Assembly: GCA_964511495.1 (NCBI GenBank)
Contig: CAZEFT010000003.1
Span: 140,885-204,884 of the forward strand
Direction of reading: 5' to 3'
DNA: 64,000 nucleotides
DNA from: Litorimonas sp964511495
GTDB lineage: Bacteria; Pseudomonadota; Alphaproteobacteria; Caulobacterales; Maricaulaceae
The notes beneath the pieces are model-generated. The model saw only the letters and a list, made by a program, of their open reading frames with translations. It did not search any database and had not been told where the DNA came from. Positions 1 to 9,254 of this stretch are shown in pieces. Position 1 is the stretch's first letter; the number at the start of each line of letters is the position of its first letter. The translations under genes were made by a program, and so were the position numbers.

Positions 1-204
1 TAGAGGAACAATCTCATCCTCCACCAAAATAGTGACAGCACAGGCAACACCATCATGTTCGTGCGGCCCGTCACCATAAGCACTAGCATGAGCCAGTGAA
101 AAGGATTGCGCCAAAAGGAACCATGCCGCCAGCAAAGCCAAAGCAGCGCGGCGCAGGCTTAGCCCTTTGAGAGAGGCAGAAGGATATGTGCGATCTGACG
201 TCAC
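1..204 (-). CDS. Partial secreted/membrane protein, runs off the left edge
   Basis: An open frame of 68 codons starts at a GTG (204-202) and continues past base 1 without a stop. The N-terminus has a basic patch (Leu-Arg-Arg) followed by a hydrophobic Ala/Leu stretch ending near Ala-His-Ala, which looks like a signal peptide. A His/Asp/Gly-rich patch (PHEHDG) and a single Cys follow. It lies downstream of rph on the same strand. The family cannot be named from this fragment; small exported proteins of this shape are sometimes metal related, but that is speculation. The start is uncertain because no strong ribosome-binding site is evident. Confidence 0.5.
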   Translation of the reverse strand, partial: MTSDRTYPSASLKGLSLRRAALALLAAWFLLAQSFSLAHASAYGDGPHEHDGVACAVTILVEDEIVPL

Positions 205-299
205 GTTATTCTATTACAATGTTGATGGGTTATATGACAAGGCAGTTCTTGATGACGAATGTGTTATTTTGTTCAGCACATAAAATCCAACGAACGAAA

Positions 300-1022
300 T
301 TATACCTTTAACGCCTCAGCTTGTGCCCGACACAATTCCGCAATGCCTTTCGCCGCGAGGCGTGTCAATTCCGCCATCTGTTCGGCTTTGAAGGGTACAT
401 CTTCGGAACTGGCCTGGACTTCAATAATGCCCCCCGCTTCTGTCAGGACAAAATTCGCATCAGCCTGCGCATTGCTATCTTCAATATATTCCAAATCCAA
501 CCGACATGTTCCGTCTACAATACCGCAAGAGACTGCTGCCATTGTATCGGTGACAGGGTTTTCGCTGATTAAACCTTGCTCGAGCAGAGCGGCACAGGCT
601 TGCGATAGAGCCACCCATGCACCGGTAATGGAGGCTGTCCGTGTCCCGCCATCAGCCTGCATAACATCGCAATCAATAATAATCTGACGCTCACCAAGCT
701 TTTCCAAGTCAATAGACGCTCGCAAAGATCGCCCGATTAAGCGTTGAATTTCTACGGTGCGCCCTCCCTGCTTGCCCCGCGCCGCCTCACGATTATTACG
801 CGAATGGGTCGCGCGCGGTAACATACCATATTCCGCTGTGACCCAACCTTTGCCGGACCCTTTCATCCAACGCGGAACATTTTCATCAACAGACGCTGTA
901 CACAAAACATGTGTCTCCCCCATTTTCACCAGACAGGAGCCTTCGGCATAACGCGAAACCCCGACCTCCAGAGAGACGGGGCGTAATTCATCAAGAGCAC
1001 GGTTGAGAGGGCGTGTAGACAT
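300..1022 (-). CDS. rph: Ribonuclease PH
   Basis: A 240-residue protein of the length usual for RNase PH, the phosphate-dependent 3'-5' exoribonuclease that trims tRNA 3' ends in the cytoplasm. The sequence carries the family's N-terminal RP-N-R-x-x-D-x-L-R-P start, the GGRTVEIQRLIGRSLR block and the DCDVMQADGGTRTASITGA block, which contribute to the phosphate and active site. The start is an ATG at 1022. In Caulobacter relatives rph commonly sits beside hrcA-grpE; here the pair is separated by about 8 kb of amidohydrolase, protease and methionine-lyase genes, so that linkage has been broken by insertion or rearrangement. Confidence 0.95.
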   Translation of the reverse strand: MSTRPLNRALDELRPVSLEVGVSRYAEGSCLVKMGETHVLCTASVDENVPRWMKGSGKGWVTAEYGMLPRATHSRNNREAARGKQGGRTVEIQRLIGRSLRASIDLEKLGERQIIIDCDVMQADGGTRTASITGAWVALSQACAALLEQGLISENPVTDTMAAVSCGIVDGTCRLDLEYIEDSNAQADANFVLTEAGGIIEVQASSEDVPFKAEQMAELTRLAAKGIAELCRAQAEALKV

Positions 1023-1156
1023 GAGGTCTCCAAGTAAAATTTCAGCAGATAATTGCGTCAGAGCGACTTAGACCCATGCCAAACAGGATGCAACATCAAG
1101 CCAGAAGAATGGAGCGCGTCTCCATGATAAAAGCATAGCCAAAACCAAAATAAATC

Positions 1157-1182
1157 GACGATAAAGTCTTCACATTTTATCG
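1157..1182. repeat. Inverted repeat upstream of the amidohydrolase pair
   Basis: Arms ACGATAAA (1157-1164) and TTTATCGT (1175-1182) are perfectly complementary over 8 bp with a 10-nt spacer. The repeat lies between the divergent rph and amidohydrolase genes, about 43 bp before the amidohydrolase start. It could be an operator or an mRNA hairpin; there is no T-tract to make it a terminator. Confidence 0.35.
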
Positions 1183-1224
1183 TTTGGGCTTGAACTTCGC
1201 TATTTTTTACGCCTTAAAAGCCTC

Positions 1225-2601
1225 ATGCAAAATAAAAAACTTCTTTCCACCCTGCTTATGGCTGGCACGGCGCTTTTAGTGGCCTGCGGCGATAAGGATA
1301 AAAAATCAGATTCCAAGCCAGCGGAAACCCCGGTGGCCTTCCTTTCCACCTATGAACCCATGCCGTCGGAGACAACTTTTATTTCGGGCGCAAGCTTGAT
1401 AGACGGCGTCAGTGATACCATCACAACCGGGAACGTGGTCATTACGGACGGTCGCATCACTGCATTGGGCGCAAATGTGACGGCACCGGACGGCGCAAAA
1501 ACCGTCAATGCCGAAGGTCGTTTTGTAACTCCGGGCATTATCGATATTCACTCTCACCTCGGCAATTATGCTTCGCCCGATGTGCGCGCCCACAGCGATG
1601 GTAATGAAGTGACAAGCCCGATTACTTCAGAAGTTGATGCGGAACATGGTGTTTGGCCACAAGACCCTGGCTTTGATGAAGCTCTACAAGGCGGTATTAC
1701 GACCCTGCATATCTTGCCCGGATCGGCCAATTTGTTTGGCGGACGCGGCGTGACCTTACGGAATGTTCCGTCCCGCACTGTTCAGGGGATGAAATTTCCA
1801 GACGCGCCTGACACATTGAAAATGGCTTGCGGTGAAAATCCAAAACGGGTTTACGGCAACAAGGGTGGCCCCGGCTCCCGTATGGGTAACGTTGCCGGTT
1901 ATCGTAAGAACTGGATTAAAGCGACAGAGTATAAAAAGAAACGCGAGAAAGGCGGAGACGGTTTCACGCGTAATTTGCAAATGGAAACATTGGCTGACGT
2001 ACTCGACGGGAAAATCCTTGTACAAATGCATTGCTACCGCGCAGATGAAATGGTGCAGATTTTGGATATTGCCAAAGAATTTGATTATAAAGTCACAACA
2101 TTTCATCACGCCGTCGAATCTTACAAAATTGCCGATATTCTCGCAGAGAACGATGTTTGCTCGGCCATGTGGGCCGATTGGTACGGCTTTAAAATGGAGT
2201 CTTATGACGGCATTCGTGAAAACGTCCCCTTCGTCCATGCGGCAGGCGCTTGCGCTATGATCCATTCGGATGATCAGGATAACATTCAACGCTTAAACCA
2301 AGAAGTCGCAAAGACTTGGGCGGACGGCAATCGCGCAGGCTTGGACATTTCCAAAGCCACGGCTTGGAAATGGCTCTCTACCAATCCGGCCAAAGCCTTG
2401 GGTATTTTGGATGAGACCGGGACTTTGGAGGTCGGCAAACGCGCTGATATCGTGATTTGGTCAGGCGATCCTTTTTCGACTTATAGCCGCCCTGATACCG
2501 TTATGATTGACGGGGCTGTCGCTTTTGATCGCGCGAATGGCATTAAACCGAAAAGTGATTTCCGCCTTGGTCAGGGCAAAGCTCCGGGAGACGACTCATG
2601 A
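1225..2601 (+). CDS. Exported amidohydrolase (imidazolonepropionase-like), lipoprotein
   Basis: 458 residues. A signal sequence ends in a lipobox (LVAC, Cys21) followed by a charged linker, so the mature protein is probably lipid-anchored in the envelope. The amidohydrolase (COG1228-type) fold shows its metal motifs: H-S-H at 109-111, a His in VQMH (about 269), a His pair in TFHH (about 294-295) and an Asp in HSDD (about 349), then the usual C-terminal G-x-x-x-x-G-K-R-A-D-I-V-I-W segment. The substrate is unknown; secreted members hydrolyse cyclic amides or dipeptide-like compounds. The stop overlaps the start of the next gene by ATGA, so the two are translationally coupled. A strong terminator follows the pair. 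Confidence 0.85.
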   Translation: MQNKKLLSTLLMAGTALLVACGDKDKKSDSKPAETPVAFLSTYEPMPSETTFISGASLIDGVSDTITTGNVVITDGRITALGANVTAPDGAKTVNAEGRFVTPGIIDIHSHLGNYASPDVRAHSDGNEVTSPITSEVDAEHGVWPQDPGFDEALQGGITTLHILPGSANLFGGRGVTLRNVPSRTVQGMKFPDAPDTLKMACGENPKRVYGNKGGPGSRMGNVAGYRKNWIKATEYKKKREKGGDGFTRNLQMETLADVLDGKILVQMHCYRADEMVQILDIAKEFDYKVTTFHHAVESYKIADILAENDVCSAMWADWYGFKMESYDGIRENVPFVHAAGACAMIHSDDQDNIQRLNQEVAKTWADGNRAGLDISKATAWKWLSTNPAKALGILDETGTLEVGKRADIVIWSGDPFSTYSRPDTVMIDGAVAFDRANGIKPKSDFRLGQGKAPGDDS

Positions 2602-3881
2602 GTATTCGTTCAAAACTTCTCTCTGCTGCTTTAGCCACCGCAATCTCTGCCAGTTTGGCGACATCCGTTGCGGCACAAGACCTCCTTATCAAAGATGCGA
2701 CTGTTGTTGTGCAGGACGGACGATCATCTGATACAGATATCCTGATTCAGGATGGACGCATAATTGCGATCGGTACGGATATTGCGGCGCCGGACGGCGT
2801 GACCGTTCACGACGGAAGCGGACATTGGGTATCCCCCGGTCTATTCGCGTCTTATTCTTCACTCGGCCTTGTCGAAGTCGGTGCTGAAAGCTCAACCAAT
2901 GACACACGAGCCTCTGGTGCGAAAACATCGGTGAGTGAGCGCGCCGTGGACAGCTTTAACCCCCGCTCCGTTCATATTGCCAATGTCAAAAGACGGGGCA
3001 TTACTCATATTGTGTCAACGGGGGCTGCCTCGGGTGATTCAATTTTTGCCGGAACGGGACTGATTGCCTCGACCGAAGGAGATTTTGATTCCGTCGTCAA
3101 AGACAGAGCCTTTGTTCATGTCGCATTAGGCGAAACCGGCAGCGCACGTGCAGGCGGATCACGGGCAGCTTCAATTGCCCAATTACGGGCCGCTCTCAGT
3201 GATGCTCTGAATTATCGCACGAAATATTCTGCACCAACTGATGGTGATGCGTTAGCCCGGCAAGATGCGGCCGCTTTGGCCCCTGCGGCACGCGGAAATA
3301 TGCCTCTGCTTATTAGCGCCAATCAGGCATCTGATCTTTTGACGCTGACTCGACTCAAGAAAGAGTTTCCGCGGTTGAACATGATCGTCGTCGGAGGCGC
3401 AGAGGCGTGGCAAGTAACAGATGCTTTAAAAGAAGCCGGAATTAAAATCATTTTAGATCCGGTTCAAAACCTCCCTGAGGGCTTTGAACAGCGTGGGGCG
3501 AGCTATGATAATATCATGATTTTGGACGCCGAAGGCGTGGACTATGCTATTTCCAATCTCAGTTCATTCCGCGTCGCCAAAGCGTCTCCACTTAATCAGC
3601 ATGCGGGCAATGCCGTCGGCAATGGCTTGGATTGGGATAAGGCTTTTGCCGCGATTTCTGCGACGCCGCGTGCGTGGTTCGGCTTGCCAAAGTCTCAAAT
3701 TCAAACAGGCCCGATTTCAACTTTGGTCGTTTGGGATGGTGATCCTTTGGAAGCAACATCCGCCCCGATTAAGCTCTGGATTGATGGAAAAGAGCAAAGC
3801 CTCTCTAGCCGTCAAACCCTTTTACGCGATCGCTATAATCCGACCTCCACGGATACGCGGCCGCATAAATACAGGAATTAA
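2598..3881 (+). CDS. Degenerate exported amidohydrolase paralogue, probable non-catalytic partner
   Basis: 427 residues with a Sec-type signal peptide ending near Ala-Ala-Gln (about 27). The architecture matches the preceding amidohydrolase: an N-terminal beta-sandwich segment, the W-V-S-P-G-L motif, a TIM barrel and a C-terminal G-x-I-S-T-L-V-V-W-D-G-D-P segment. Every metal-ligand motif is replaced: the H-x-H site reads A-S-Y-S-S, the barrel His site reads I-S-A-N, the His-pair site reads V-V-G-G and the catalytic Asp site reads S-N-L-S. It is therefore likely a structural or regulatory partner of the intact enzyme rather than a hydrolase. It starts inside the stop codon of the upstream gene. 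No frameshift is seen. Confidence 0.8.
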   Translation: MSIRSKLLSAALATAISASLATSVAAQDLLIKDATVVVQDGRSSDTDILIQDGRIIAIGTDIAAPDGVTVHDGSGHWVSPGLFASYSSLGLVEVGAESSTNDTRASGAKTSVSERAVDSFNPRSVHIANVKRRGITHIVSTGAASGDSIFAGTGLIASTEGDFDSVVKDRAFVHVALGETGSARAGGSRAASIAQLRAALSDALNYRTKYSAPTDGDALARQDAAALAPAARGNMPLLISANQASDLLTLTRLKKEFPRLNMIVVGGAEAWQVTDALKEAGIKIILDPVQNLPEGFEQRGASYDNIMILDAEGVDYAISNLSSFRVAKASPLNQHAGNAVGNGLDWDKAFAAISATPRAWFGLPKSQIQTGPISTLVVWDGDPLEATSAPIKLWIDGKEQSLSSRQTLLRDRYNPTSTDTRPHKYRN

Positions 3882-3911
3882 AGAGCAAGTATTATTGTGT
3901 AACATTCATTT

Positions 3912-3946
3912 AAAAGGCGAGATGTTCAAAACACCCCGCCTTTTTT
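3912..3946. terminator. Bidirectional terminator between convergent genes
   Basis: AAAAGGCG (3912-3919) pairs with CGCCTTTT (3937-3944). It is followed by a T-run on the plus strand and has an A-run on its left side, so it can serve both the amidohydrolase pair (+) and the M16 protease (-). Confidence 0.75.
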
Positions 3947-3956
3947 ATGTCATTTG

Positions 3957-6842
3957 TCAGCCTTCAATCTTATTGCCGTAAATGTCGAGCTCGACAACAT
4001 CGCCCTTGCCGCTTTCGCGGGCAAAAGCTTGGACAGGCCCAAATTGTGTCTCCTTGTCACCGACAATGAGATAAGTCATTTTAGGCTCGACCAAATACTT
4101 GGCCGCCGTGTTTTGGAAATCTTCTACAGACATAGCGAGAAGTTCGGCTTGCTCGTCCTCAACATAGCGTGTGGATTTTCCGTATTTGCTGATAGCACGC
4201 AAAGTGCCGAGCTTGGCACCGAGGCTTTCAAAAGCACGTGTTTTGCTTTTGATGATTTTCTGTTGCGTGATCTCTTGGTCGGACTCGTCAAATTCCGGGC
4301 CATGCGCACTAATCATATCACGCATAATTTCGAGTGAAGGCTGTGTTGCATTGGCGCGAACCGAAGTGCGGGCGCGCCAAGGCTGAGCCACCGTACCGCC
4401 CGACACCCATGAGCCTGCGCCGTAAGTATAGCCTTTTTCAATCCGCAGCATTTGTCCAAGGTCACCACTAATACCGCCACCTAGTTTTTCATTGGTGAAA
4501 TCCAATTTATTTGCATCAGCATAAGTGGTCGCGACCGTCAGCTTCCCGATCGTGATGACGCTTTGTTTACTACCGGGCACGTCAATGAAGAAGACTTTTC
4601 CTTCATTGGATTGAGGCGGGATAGCGGCTTTAGAGAGCGTCGCTTTGGCGCCACCCATGCTCTCGGCCAAATCACTCATCGCTTCTTTGGCGCGTGCGGG
4701 TTCAATATCCCCGGCTACATGGATTGTGGCTTTGGCCTGAAGTAGGTTTTGATGGGCCGCTTTCATATCATCCAAATCAAGGCCCGATACCGTTTCGCTC
4801 GTACCCCCCACCGGTCGACCCAAGGGATGCGACGCGGTGTAAATTAATTTGTCAAAAACCTGCCCCGCAATAGCGCGCGGATTGGCCTCTCGCCCCTTAA
4901 TCCGCGTTAAAGCAGCGGACTTCACCCGCTCAAAATCTTCACCCTCAAAACGGGGAGACGACAAAATTTCTTTGACCAAAGCGACGGTGGGTTCGAAATT
5001 CCGCGTCAATGTTGTGGCGCTAATGCGGGTCTCTTCACGTCCTGAAGATACAGCTATGCCAGAGCCTAGCAATCCAATAGCTTGTTCCAGCTCAGCCGCA
5101 GTTTTATTCTCCGTACCCTCATTCATCAAAGCCGCCAGTAAAGATAGCGCGCCTGAATTATCGGCACCTTCTGTCCACATACCGCCCGTGAGCGTCATAT
5201 CGAAAGTAACCAGCGGAATTTCGTCATTTTCTATGCCGTAAATATCGACACCGTTTCCAAGCTCAGATTGCCAAATCTCGGGCATTTTAATGAGCGGTAA
5301 CTCGCCAAAAGGTGGCTCACTGCGGTCAAATTTCGTTGGTGTTTTTTCAAACTCTCCAATATCGCCGGAAGAAACATTTTCATTCGCCTTGCCGGTTGTG
5401 ACTTCCTCTATCCAAACTGTTGCAAGCTCCGAATCTTCCAGTGCTAACTCAGCCTGCCCTTTCGGGACAAAGCTTGTTTGTAAAGACGGTTTGTTTTTGA
5501 TGTATTTTCGATAAGCAGCCAAAATCTCTTCGGCGGTCACAGCCTGTAATTTCGCGGCTTCTTTGACGGCATAGGCAGGGTCGCCTGCAAACTCATTCGC
5601 TTGTGCCAGCTGGCGCCCTTTGCCCAAAATTGTCGCGACACGGTTATAAAGAATTGTTTCTTGCTCGGCCTTAATGCGTTGCAGGTCTTTCGGATCAATA
5701 CCGTCTATTTCAAACGCCATAAGCGCTGCGTCTATAGAGGCTTTGACATCATCCAGATCAACACCCGCCTTGGCACGAACACGGAAGACAAACTCTCCAG
5801 CCAATTCCATACTATTATTATAGGCCGAAACACCTGGAGCAAGTTTATCATCTGCCACGACCTGATTAAAGAGAACGGAGTTTTTACTCCCGGCAATAAT
5901 TTGACCTAGAACATTCAGGGCCGTTTCATCAGGGTGAAAGGCCTCCACCGTCGGAAAGGTAAGGCGCAATTCGGGCAATTTGGCAAAATTATCCTCAAAG
6001 AAGAGCCGCTTATCAGCCTCCAATGTAACAAGCATGGGCGGCAAGGGCTTAATATCTTTGCCGCGCGGAATTTCACCGAACCATTGCTGAACCTTACGCT
6101 TAGTCTCTTCTATGTCGATGTCACCGACGATAGAGAGCGTTGCATTATTCGGCCCGTAATTCTCTGCATAAAACTCTTTCAAGTCCTCCAAAGTCGCCGC
6201 CTGCAAATCTGGTAGCGAGCCAATCACAGTCCAACTATAAGGGTGACCTTCGGGATAAAGGTTTTTGCGAATGACCTCACCCGTATAGCCATAGGGTGCA
6301 TTATCAACACGCTGACGTTTTTCATTTTTTACCACTTGTTTTTCGCGGTCAAGCGCTGCCTGAGTGACCGTATTAATCATGTAGCCGAGGCGATCACTGT
6401 CGATCCAAAGGATTTTATCAAAGGCATCTTTGGGCACGACCTCATAATAAATTGTGCCGTCACTCCATGTAGCGCCATTGCGTTGACCGCCCCATTCGGG
6501 AATGGCTTTACGATTCCACCCGCGTGGTACATTCTCAGAATCATTAAAGGCCATATGCTCAAAGAAATGAGCGAATCCCGTGCGTCCCGGTTTTTCGCGG
6601 TTACTTCCCGCGTGAATAATGGTCGTGACCGCCACAATTGGATCAGATTTATCGACAGAAAGAATGACTTCTAATCCGTTATCGAGTATGACTTTTTCAT
6701 ATTCCAATTTAAATTCGGATGTTGTCGATGTTGCAACAGTCTCATTTTGAATGGACGCTTGAGGGCTGCAGGCACTAAGCCCGATGAGCGACACACCCCC
6801 TAAAAACATTAAACCCAATGCGATGTTTGATTTGGCACTCAT
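3957..6842 (-). CDS. M16 family zinc metallopeptidase, lipoprotein
   Basis: 961 residues, the size of a two-lobed, four-domain pitrilysin/insulinase-type protease. The lipobox LSAC places the acylated Cys at residue 25. The inverted zinc motif H-F-F-E-H lies at 92-96, and the distal zinc-ligand Glu is in V-K-N-E (about 174), 77 residues on, the expected spacing. The C-terminal half repeats the fold without a zinc site, as in the family. Expected function is envelope proteolysis of peptides or unfolded proteins. The gene stands alone, convergent with the amidohydrolase pair. ATG start at 6842. Confidence 0.9.
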   Translation of the reverse strand: MSAKSNIALGLMFLGGVSLIGLSACSPQASIQNETVATSTTSEFKLEYEKVILDNGLEVILSVDKSDPIVAVTTIIHAGSNREKPGRTGFAHFFEHMAFNDSENVPRGWNRKAIPEWGGQRNGATWSDGTIYYEVVPKDAFDKILWIDSDRLGYMINTVTQAALDREKQVVKNEKRQRVDNAPYGYTGEVIRKNLYPEGHPYSWTVIGSLPDLQAATLEDLKEFYAENYGPNNATLSIVGDIDIEETKRKVQQWFGEIPRGKDIKPLPPMLVTLEADKRLFFEDNFAKLPELRLTFPTVEAFHPDETALNVLGQIIAGSKNSVLFNQVVADDKLAPGVSAYNNSMELAGEFVFRVRAKAGVDLDDVKASIDAALMAFEIDGIDPKDLQRIKAEQETILYNRVATILGKGRQLAQANEFAGDPAYAVKEAAKLQAVTAEEILAAYRKYIKNKPSLQTSFVPKGQAELALEDSELATVWIEEVTTGKANENVSSGDIGEFEKTPTKFDRSEPPFGELPLIKMPEIWQSELGNGVDIYGIENDEIPLVTFDMTLTGGMWTEGADNSGALSLLAALMNEGTENKTAAELEQAIGLLGSGIAVSSGREETRISATTLTRNFEPTVALVKEILSSPRFEGEDFERVKSAALTRIKGREANPRAIAGQVFDKLIYTASHPLGRPVGGTSETVSGLDLDDMKAAHQNLLQAKATIHVAGDIEPARAKEAMSDLAESMGGAKATLSKAAIPPQSNEGKVFFIDVPGSKQSVITIGKLTVATTYADANKLDFTNEKLGGGISGDLGQMLRIEKGYTYGAGSWVSGGTVAQPWRARTSVRANATQPSLEIMRDMISAHGPEFDESDQEITQQKIIKSKTRAFESLGAKLGTLRAISKYGKSTRYVEDEQAELLAMSVEDFQNTAAKYLVEPKMTYLIVGDKETQFGPVQAFARESGKGDVVELDIYGNKIEG

Positions 6843-6944
6843 TCTATTCCCCTTTTAGACTCTTTATCGTCTCGATAATGGTTTAACGCTCACGGATGAA
6901 ATGTCACCCCACCTGAAAGCCGCAGGGTTCACAAGGCGCGCACT

Positions 6945-7409
6945 TTACGCTTGATAGAGTTTAGGAAAGACACCAGTCTTCTTCACAACGCCATAGGCAA
7001 AACTGGTATCAATTGACGCAATCCCACCAATGGGGTGCAGAGAACGCCGCACAAAAGCTTCGTAGTCATTTAGGTCGGCCACAATGACTTTGAGCAGATA
7101 ATCTGCCCGACCCGTCATCACGTAACATTCCAGAACATGATCCGTCTTCGCGATTTTGGCTTCAAAATTCTGCACCACATCTTCAGTATGTTTTTCAAGT
7201 TGCACCCGCACAAATACGGTGACGGGCAAGCCATAAGCTTTGGAGTCCACATCCACACTATACCCTCGAATAATACCTGACTTTTCCAGATTGCGCAGAC
7301 GTCGTAAACAAGGAGACGGCGAAAGGTTCACTCTCTCCGCCAAATCTTGATTGGTCATGCGCCCATCGGATTGTAATGCTCGGATAATTTGACGGTCTTT
7401 ACTGTCCAT
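6945..7409 (-). CDS. Lrp/AsnC family transcriptional regulator
   Basis: 154 residues. An N-terminal winged helix-turn-helix (about 1-60, with D-x-x-I-I-R-A-L-Q and R-V-N-L-S-P-S-P-C-L-R-R-L motifs) is followed by the RAM/AsnC ligand-binding domain (V-M-T-G-R-A-D-Y-L-L-K-V at mid-protein). It is divergent from a methionine gamma-lyase gene, the same arrangement as mdeR-mdeA in Pseudomonas putida, so it probably senses methionine or a related amino acid and activates the lyase. The 125-bp intergenic region contains a palindrome that fits an Lrp-type operator. Confidence 0.9.
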   Translation of the reverse strand: MDSKDRQIIRALQSDGRMTNQDLAERVNLSPSPCLRRLRNLEKSGIIRGYSVDVDSKAYGLPVTVFVRVQLEKHTEDVVQNFEAKIAKTDHVLECYVMTGRADYLLKVIVADLNDYEAFVRRSLHPIGGIASIDTSFAYGVVKKTGVFPKLYQA

Positions 7410-7450
7410 ATGCTCTCCGATTGGCAGAAAGTGCCATAATTCTATTTTGA

Positions 7451-7490
7451 TGCGCTATAAATAGCACATTAATAACCCTAAAAATAGCAT
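7451..7490. promoter_or_regulatory. Candidate Lrp/AsnC operator between regulator and methionine lyase
   Basis: TGCGCTAT-AA-ATAGCACA (7451-7468) is a near-perfect palindrome with 7 of 8 arm positions paired. A second ATAGCA-like half-site begins at 7484, 23 bp from the half-site at 7461, about two helical turns. This phased pattern is typical of Lrp-family binding. The assignment is inferred from position and symmetry. Confidence 0.5.
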
Positions 7491-7534
7491 ATATCACCAT
7501 TACAAAAGGAAGATCTCTTTTACAGGATAAGATT

Positions 7535-8740
7535 ATGGCAAATGATAATCACGGGTTTTCCACGCGAGCGATTCATCAGGGCTATGACCCTCTGGCACAT
7601 GAGGGCGCGCTAACCCCACCCGTCCATTTTACCTCCACCTTCGCATTTGACCGCGTCGAAACAGGAAGTGCTCGGTTTGCCGGAGAGGCAACAGGCCATG
7701 TTTATTCACGTATCTCAAACCCAACGCTTTCTATTTTGGAAGACCGCATGGCCTCGCTGGAGGGAGCGGAAGCCGCCCTCGCCGTTGGGTCCGGCATTGG
7801 TGCAATTACCTCCACACTCTGGACGCTGCTAAAAGCGGGTGATGAGATCATTGTCGACACCACGCTTTATGGCTGTACATTTTCATTCCTGCATCATGGC
7901 CTCGCAAAGTTTGGCGTCTTAATCACCCATGTCGATTTGACTGACCCAGAAGCCTTGGAGCAGCATTTAAACCCGAATGTGAAGGTGGTTTATTTTGAAA
8001 CACCCGCCAATCCAAATATGCGCTTGGTCGATATTGCGGCTGTCTCAGCAATAGCGAAAGTCCATGGCGCTTTAACGCTCGTCGACAACACCTATGCCAC
8101 ACCTTATTTGACGCAACCCATAAAATTAGGGGCTGATATTGTGGTGCATTCCGCCACAAAATATCTGGGCGGCCATGGCGACTTAGTCGCTGGCATCATT
8201 GTCGGGTCCGCCGCACTGATAGAACAAGTCCGATTGGTGGGGTTAAAAGATATGACTGGTGCCGTAATGAGCCCCTTCACCGCCATGTTAATTATGCGTG
8301 GTTTAAAAACGCTTGAACTGCGCATGGGGCGTCATTCCGCCAACGCCCAAATTATCGCACAAAGTTTGGAAAGCTCCCCCTTTGTATCAGAGATTTGGTA
8401 TCCGGGCCTTGAAAGTTTCCCTCAATATGATCTCGCCAAAAAGCAAATGAAACATACTGGCGGCATGATCGCTTTCGAATTGAAAGGTGGTCTGAGCGCG
8501 GGACGGCATTTTATTAACAGACTCGGTCTCATCCAATGTGCTGTATCTTTGGGAGATGCTGAAACCCTTATTCAGCATCCGGCCAGCATGACACACTCGA
8601 CATACACCCCCGAAGAGCGCGCCAAGCACGGCATTAGTGACGGACTTATTCGTCTCTCTGTCGGTTTGGAATGCGTGGAGGACATTCTAGCTGATTTACA
8701 AAACGGGTTTGAAGCCCTCACGCGTCCGGAAGCTGCTTAA
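7535..8740 (+). CDS. mgl: Methionine gamma-lyase (PLP-dependent)
   Basis: 401 residues of the Cys/Met-metabolism PLP family. The PLP lysine is in S-A-T-K (Lys209), the cofactor Asp is in V-D-N-T (Asp184), and the phosphate-binding Tyr/Arg of the neighbouring subunit are in V-Y-S-R (57-59). The segment L-Y-G-C-T-F-S-F-L-H-H-G has Cys114, the residue that marks methionine gamma-lyases (Cys116 in P. putida) rather than cystathionine enzymes. Expected reaction: L-methionine to methanethiol, 2-oxobutyrate and ammonia. The divergent Lrp-type regulator supports the assignment. Cystathionine gamma-lyase remains the alternative. Confidence 0.85.
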   Translation: MANDNHGFSTRAIHQGYDPLAHEGALTPPVHFTSTFAFDRVETGSARFAGEATGHVYSRISNPTLSILEDRMASLEGAEAALAVGSGIGAITSTLWTLLKAGDEIIVDTTLYGCTFSFLHHGLAKFGVLITHVDLTDPEALEQHLNPNVKVVYFETPANPNMRLVDIAAVSAIAKVHGALTLVDNTYATPYLTQPIKLGADIVVHSATKYLGGHGDLVAGIIVGSAALIEQVRLVGLKDMTGAVMSPFTAMLIMRGLKTLELRMGRHSANAQIIAQSLESSPFVSEIWYPGLESFPQYDLAKKQMKHTGGMIAFELKGGLSAGRHFINRLGLIQCAVSLGDAETLIQHPASMTHSTYTPEERAKHGISDGLIRLSVGLECVEDILADLQNGFEALTRPEAA

Positions 8741-9102
8741 GGTTTTTCACTCTTGGCGAACCATAAGGCCCCAAGGGCAAGTATGGCCGGGACGGATTGA
8801 ATGACGAAAATACTTGGCTTGACACTGAGGGCGCCAAAAGCGCCGGCAACGATGACGCAAAGCAAGAAGAATGTTTTCACGTCACGCCTTTTTGCCAATA
8901 AACCCCACAACAAACCCGCCACAAGGAAACCGTTATAAAGCCCTTGATTCGCGGCCATCGCCACTGTCTCTTCCGCAAACTCAGCGGACAGACCAAAGCG
9001 TTCGCGCACAAAAGGTGTTGTCCAGAAAAACATCTCCATAGCCAAAAAACCTGAATGCAAAAGCGCGACAAAGGCAGTGAGTCCTATGCTTATAAATTTC
9101 AT
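8737..9102 (-). CDS. DUF1304 family small membrane protein
   Basis: 121 residues with four predicted membrane helices. The mid-protein block N-Q-G-L-Y-N-G-F-L-V-A-G-L-L-W-G-L is the DUF1304 signature. Function is unknown. Its 3' end overlaps that of the methionine lyase by 4 bp in convergent orientation, so there is no room for a terminator between them. ATG start at 9102. Confidence 0.85.
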   Translation of the reverse strand: MKFISIGLTAFVALLHSGFLAMEMFFWTTPFVRERFGLSAEFAEETVAMAANQGLYNGFLVAGLLWGLLAKRRDVKTFFLLCVIVAGAFGALSVKPSIFVIQSVPAILALGALWFAKSEKP

Positions 9103-9254
9103 GATAAACCCTTTTGATGTATGAAGAGTGCTTAGCAGTAAAATATCGCTTCGTTAGAAAAATCTTTTCGTTTTGTTCGGACCCTTTATTCAGGTCTTGT
9201 ATATTACACCGTTCTTATTGAACTTGCCGCACGATAGGTCCAAATAGAAACCCT

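Noticed and set aside
259..687. Plus-strand frame opposite rph
   Set aside because: Antisense shadow of a clear rph; composition follows the complementary codons.
9122..9133. CIRCE element upstream of hrcA
   Set aside because: Only the right half (GAGTGCTTA) is present; no TTAGCACTC arm lies 9 bp away.
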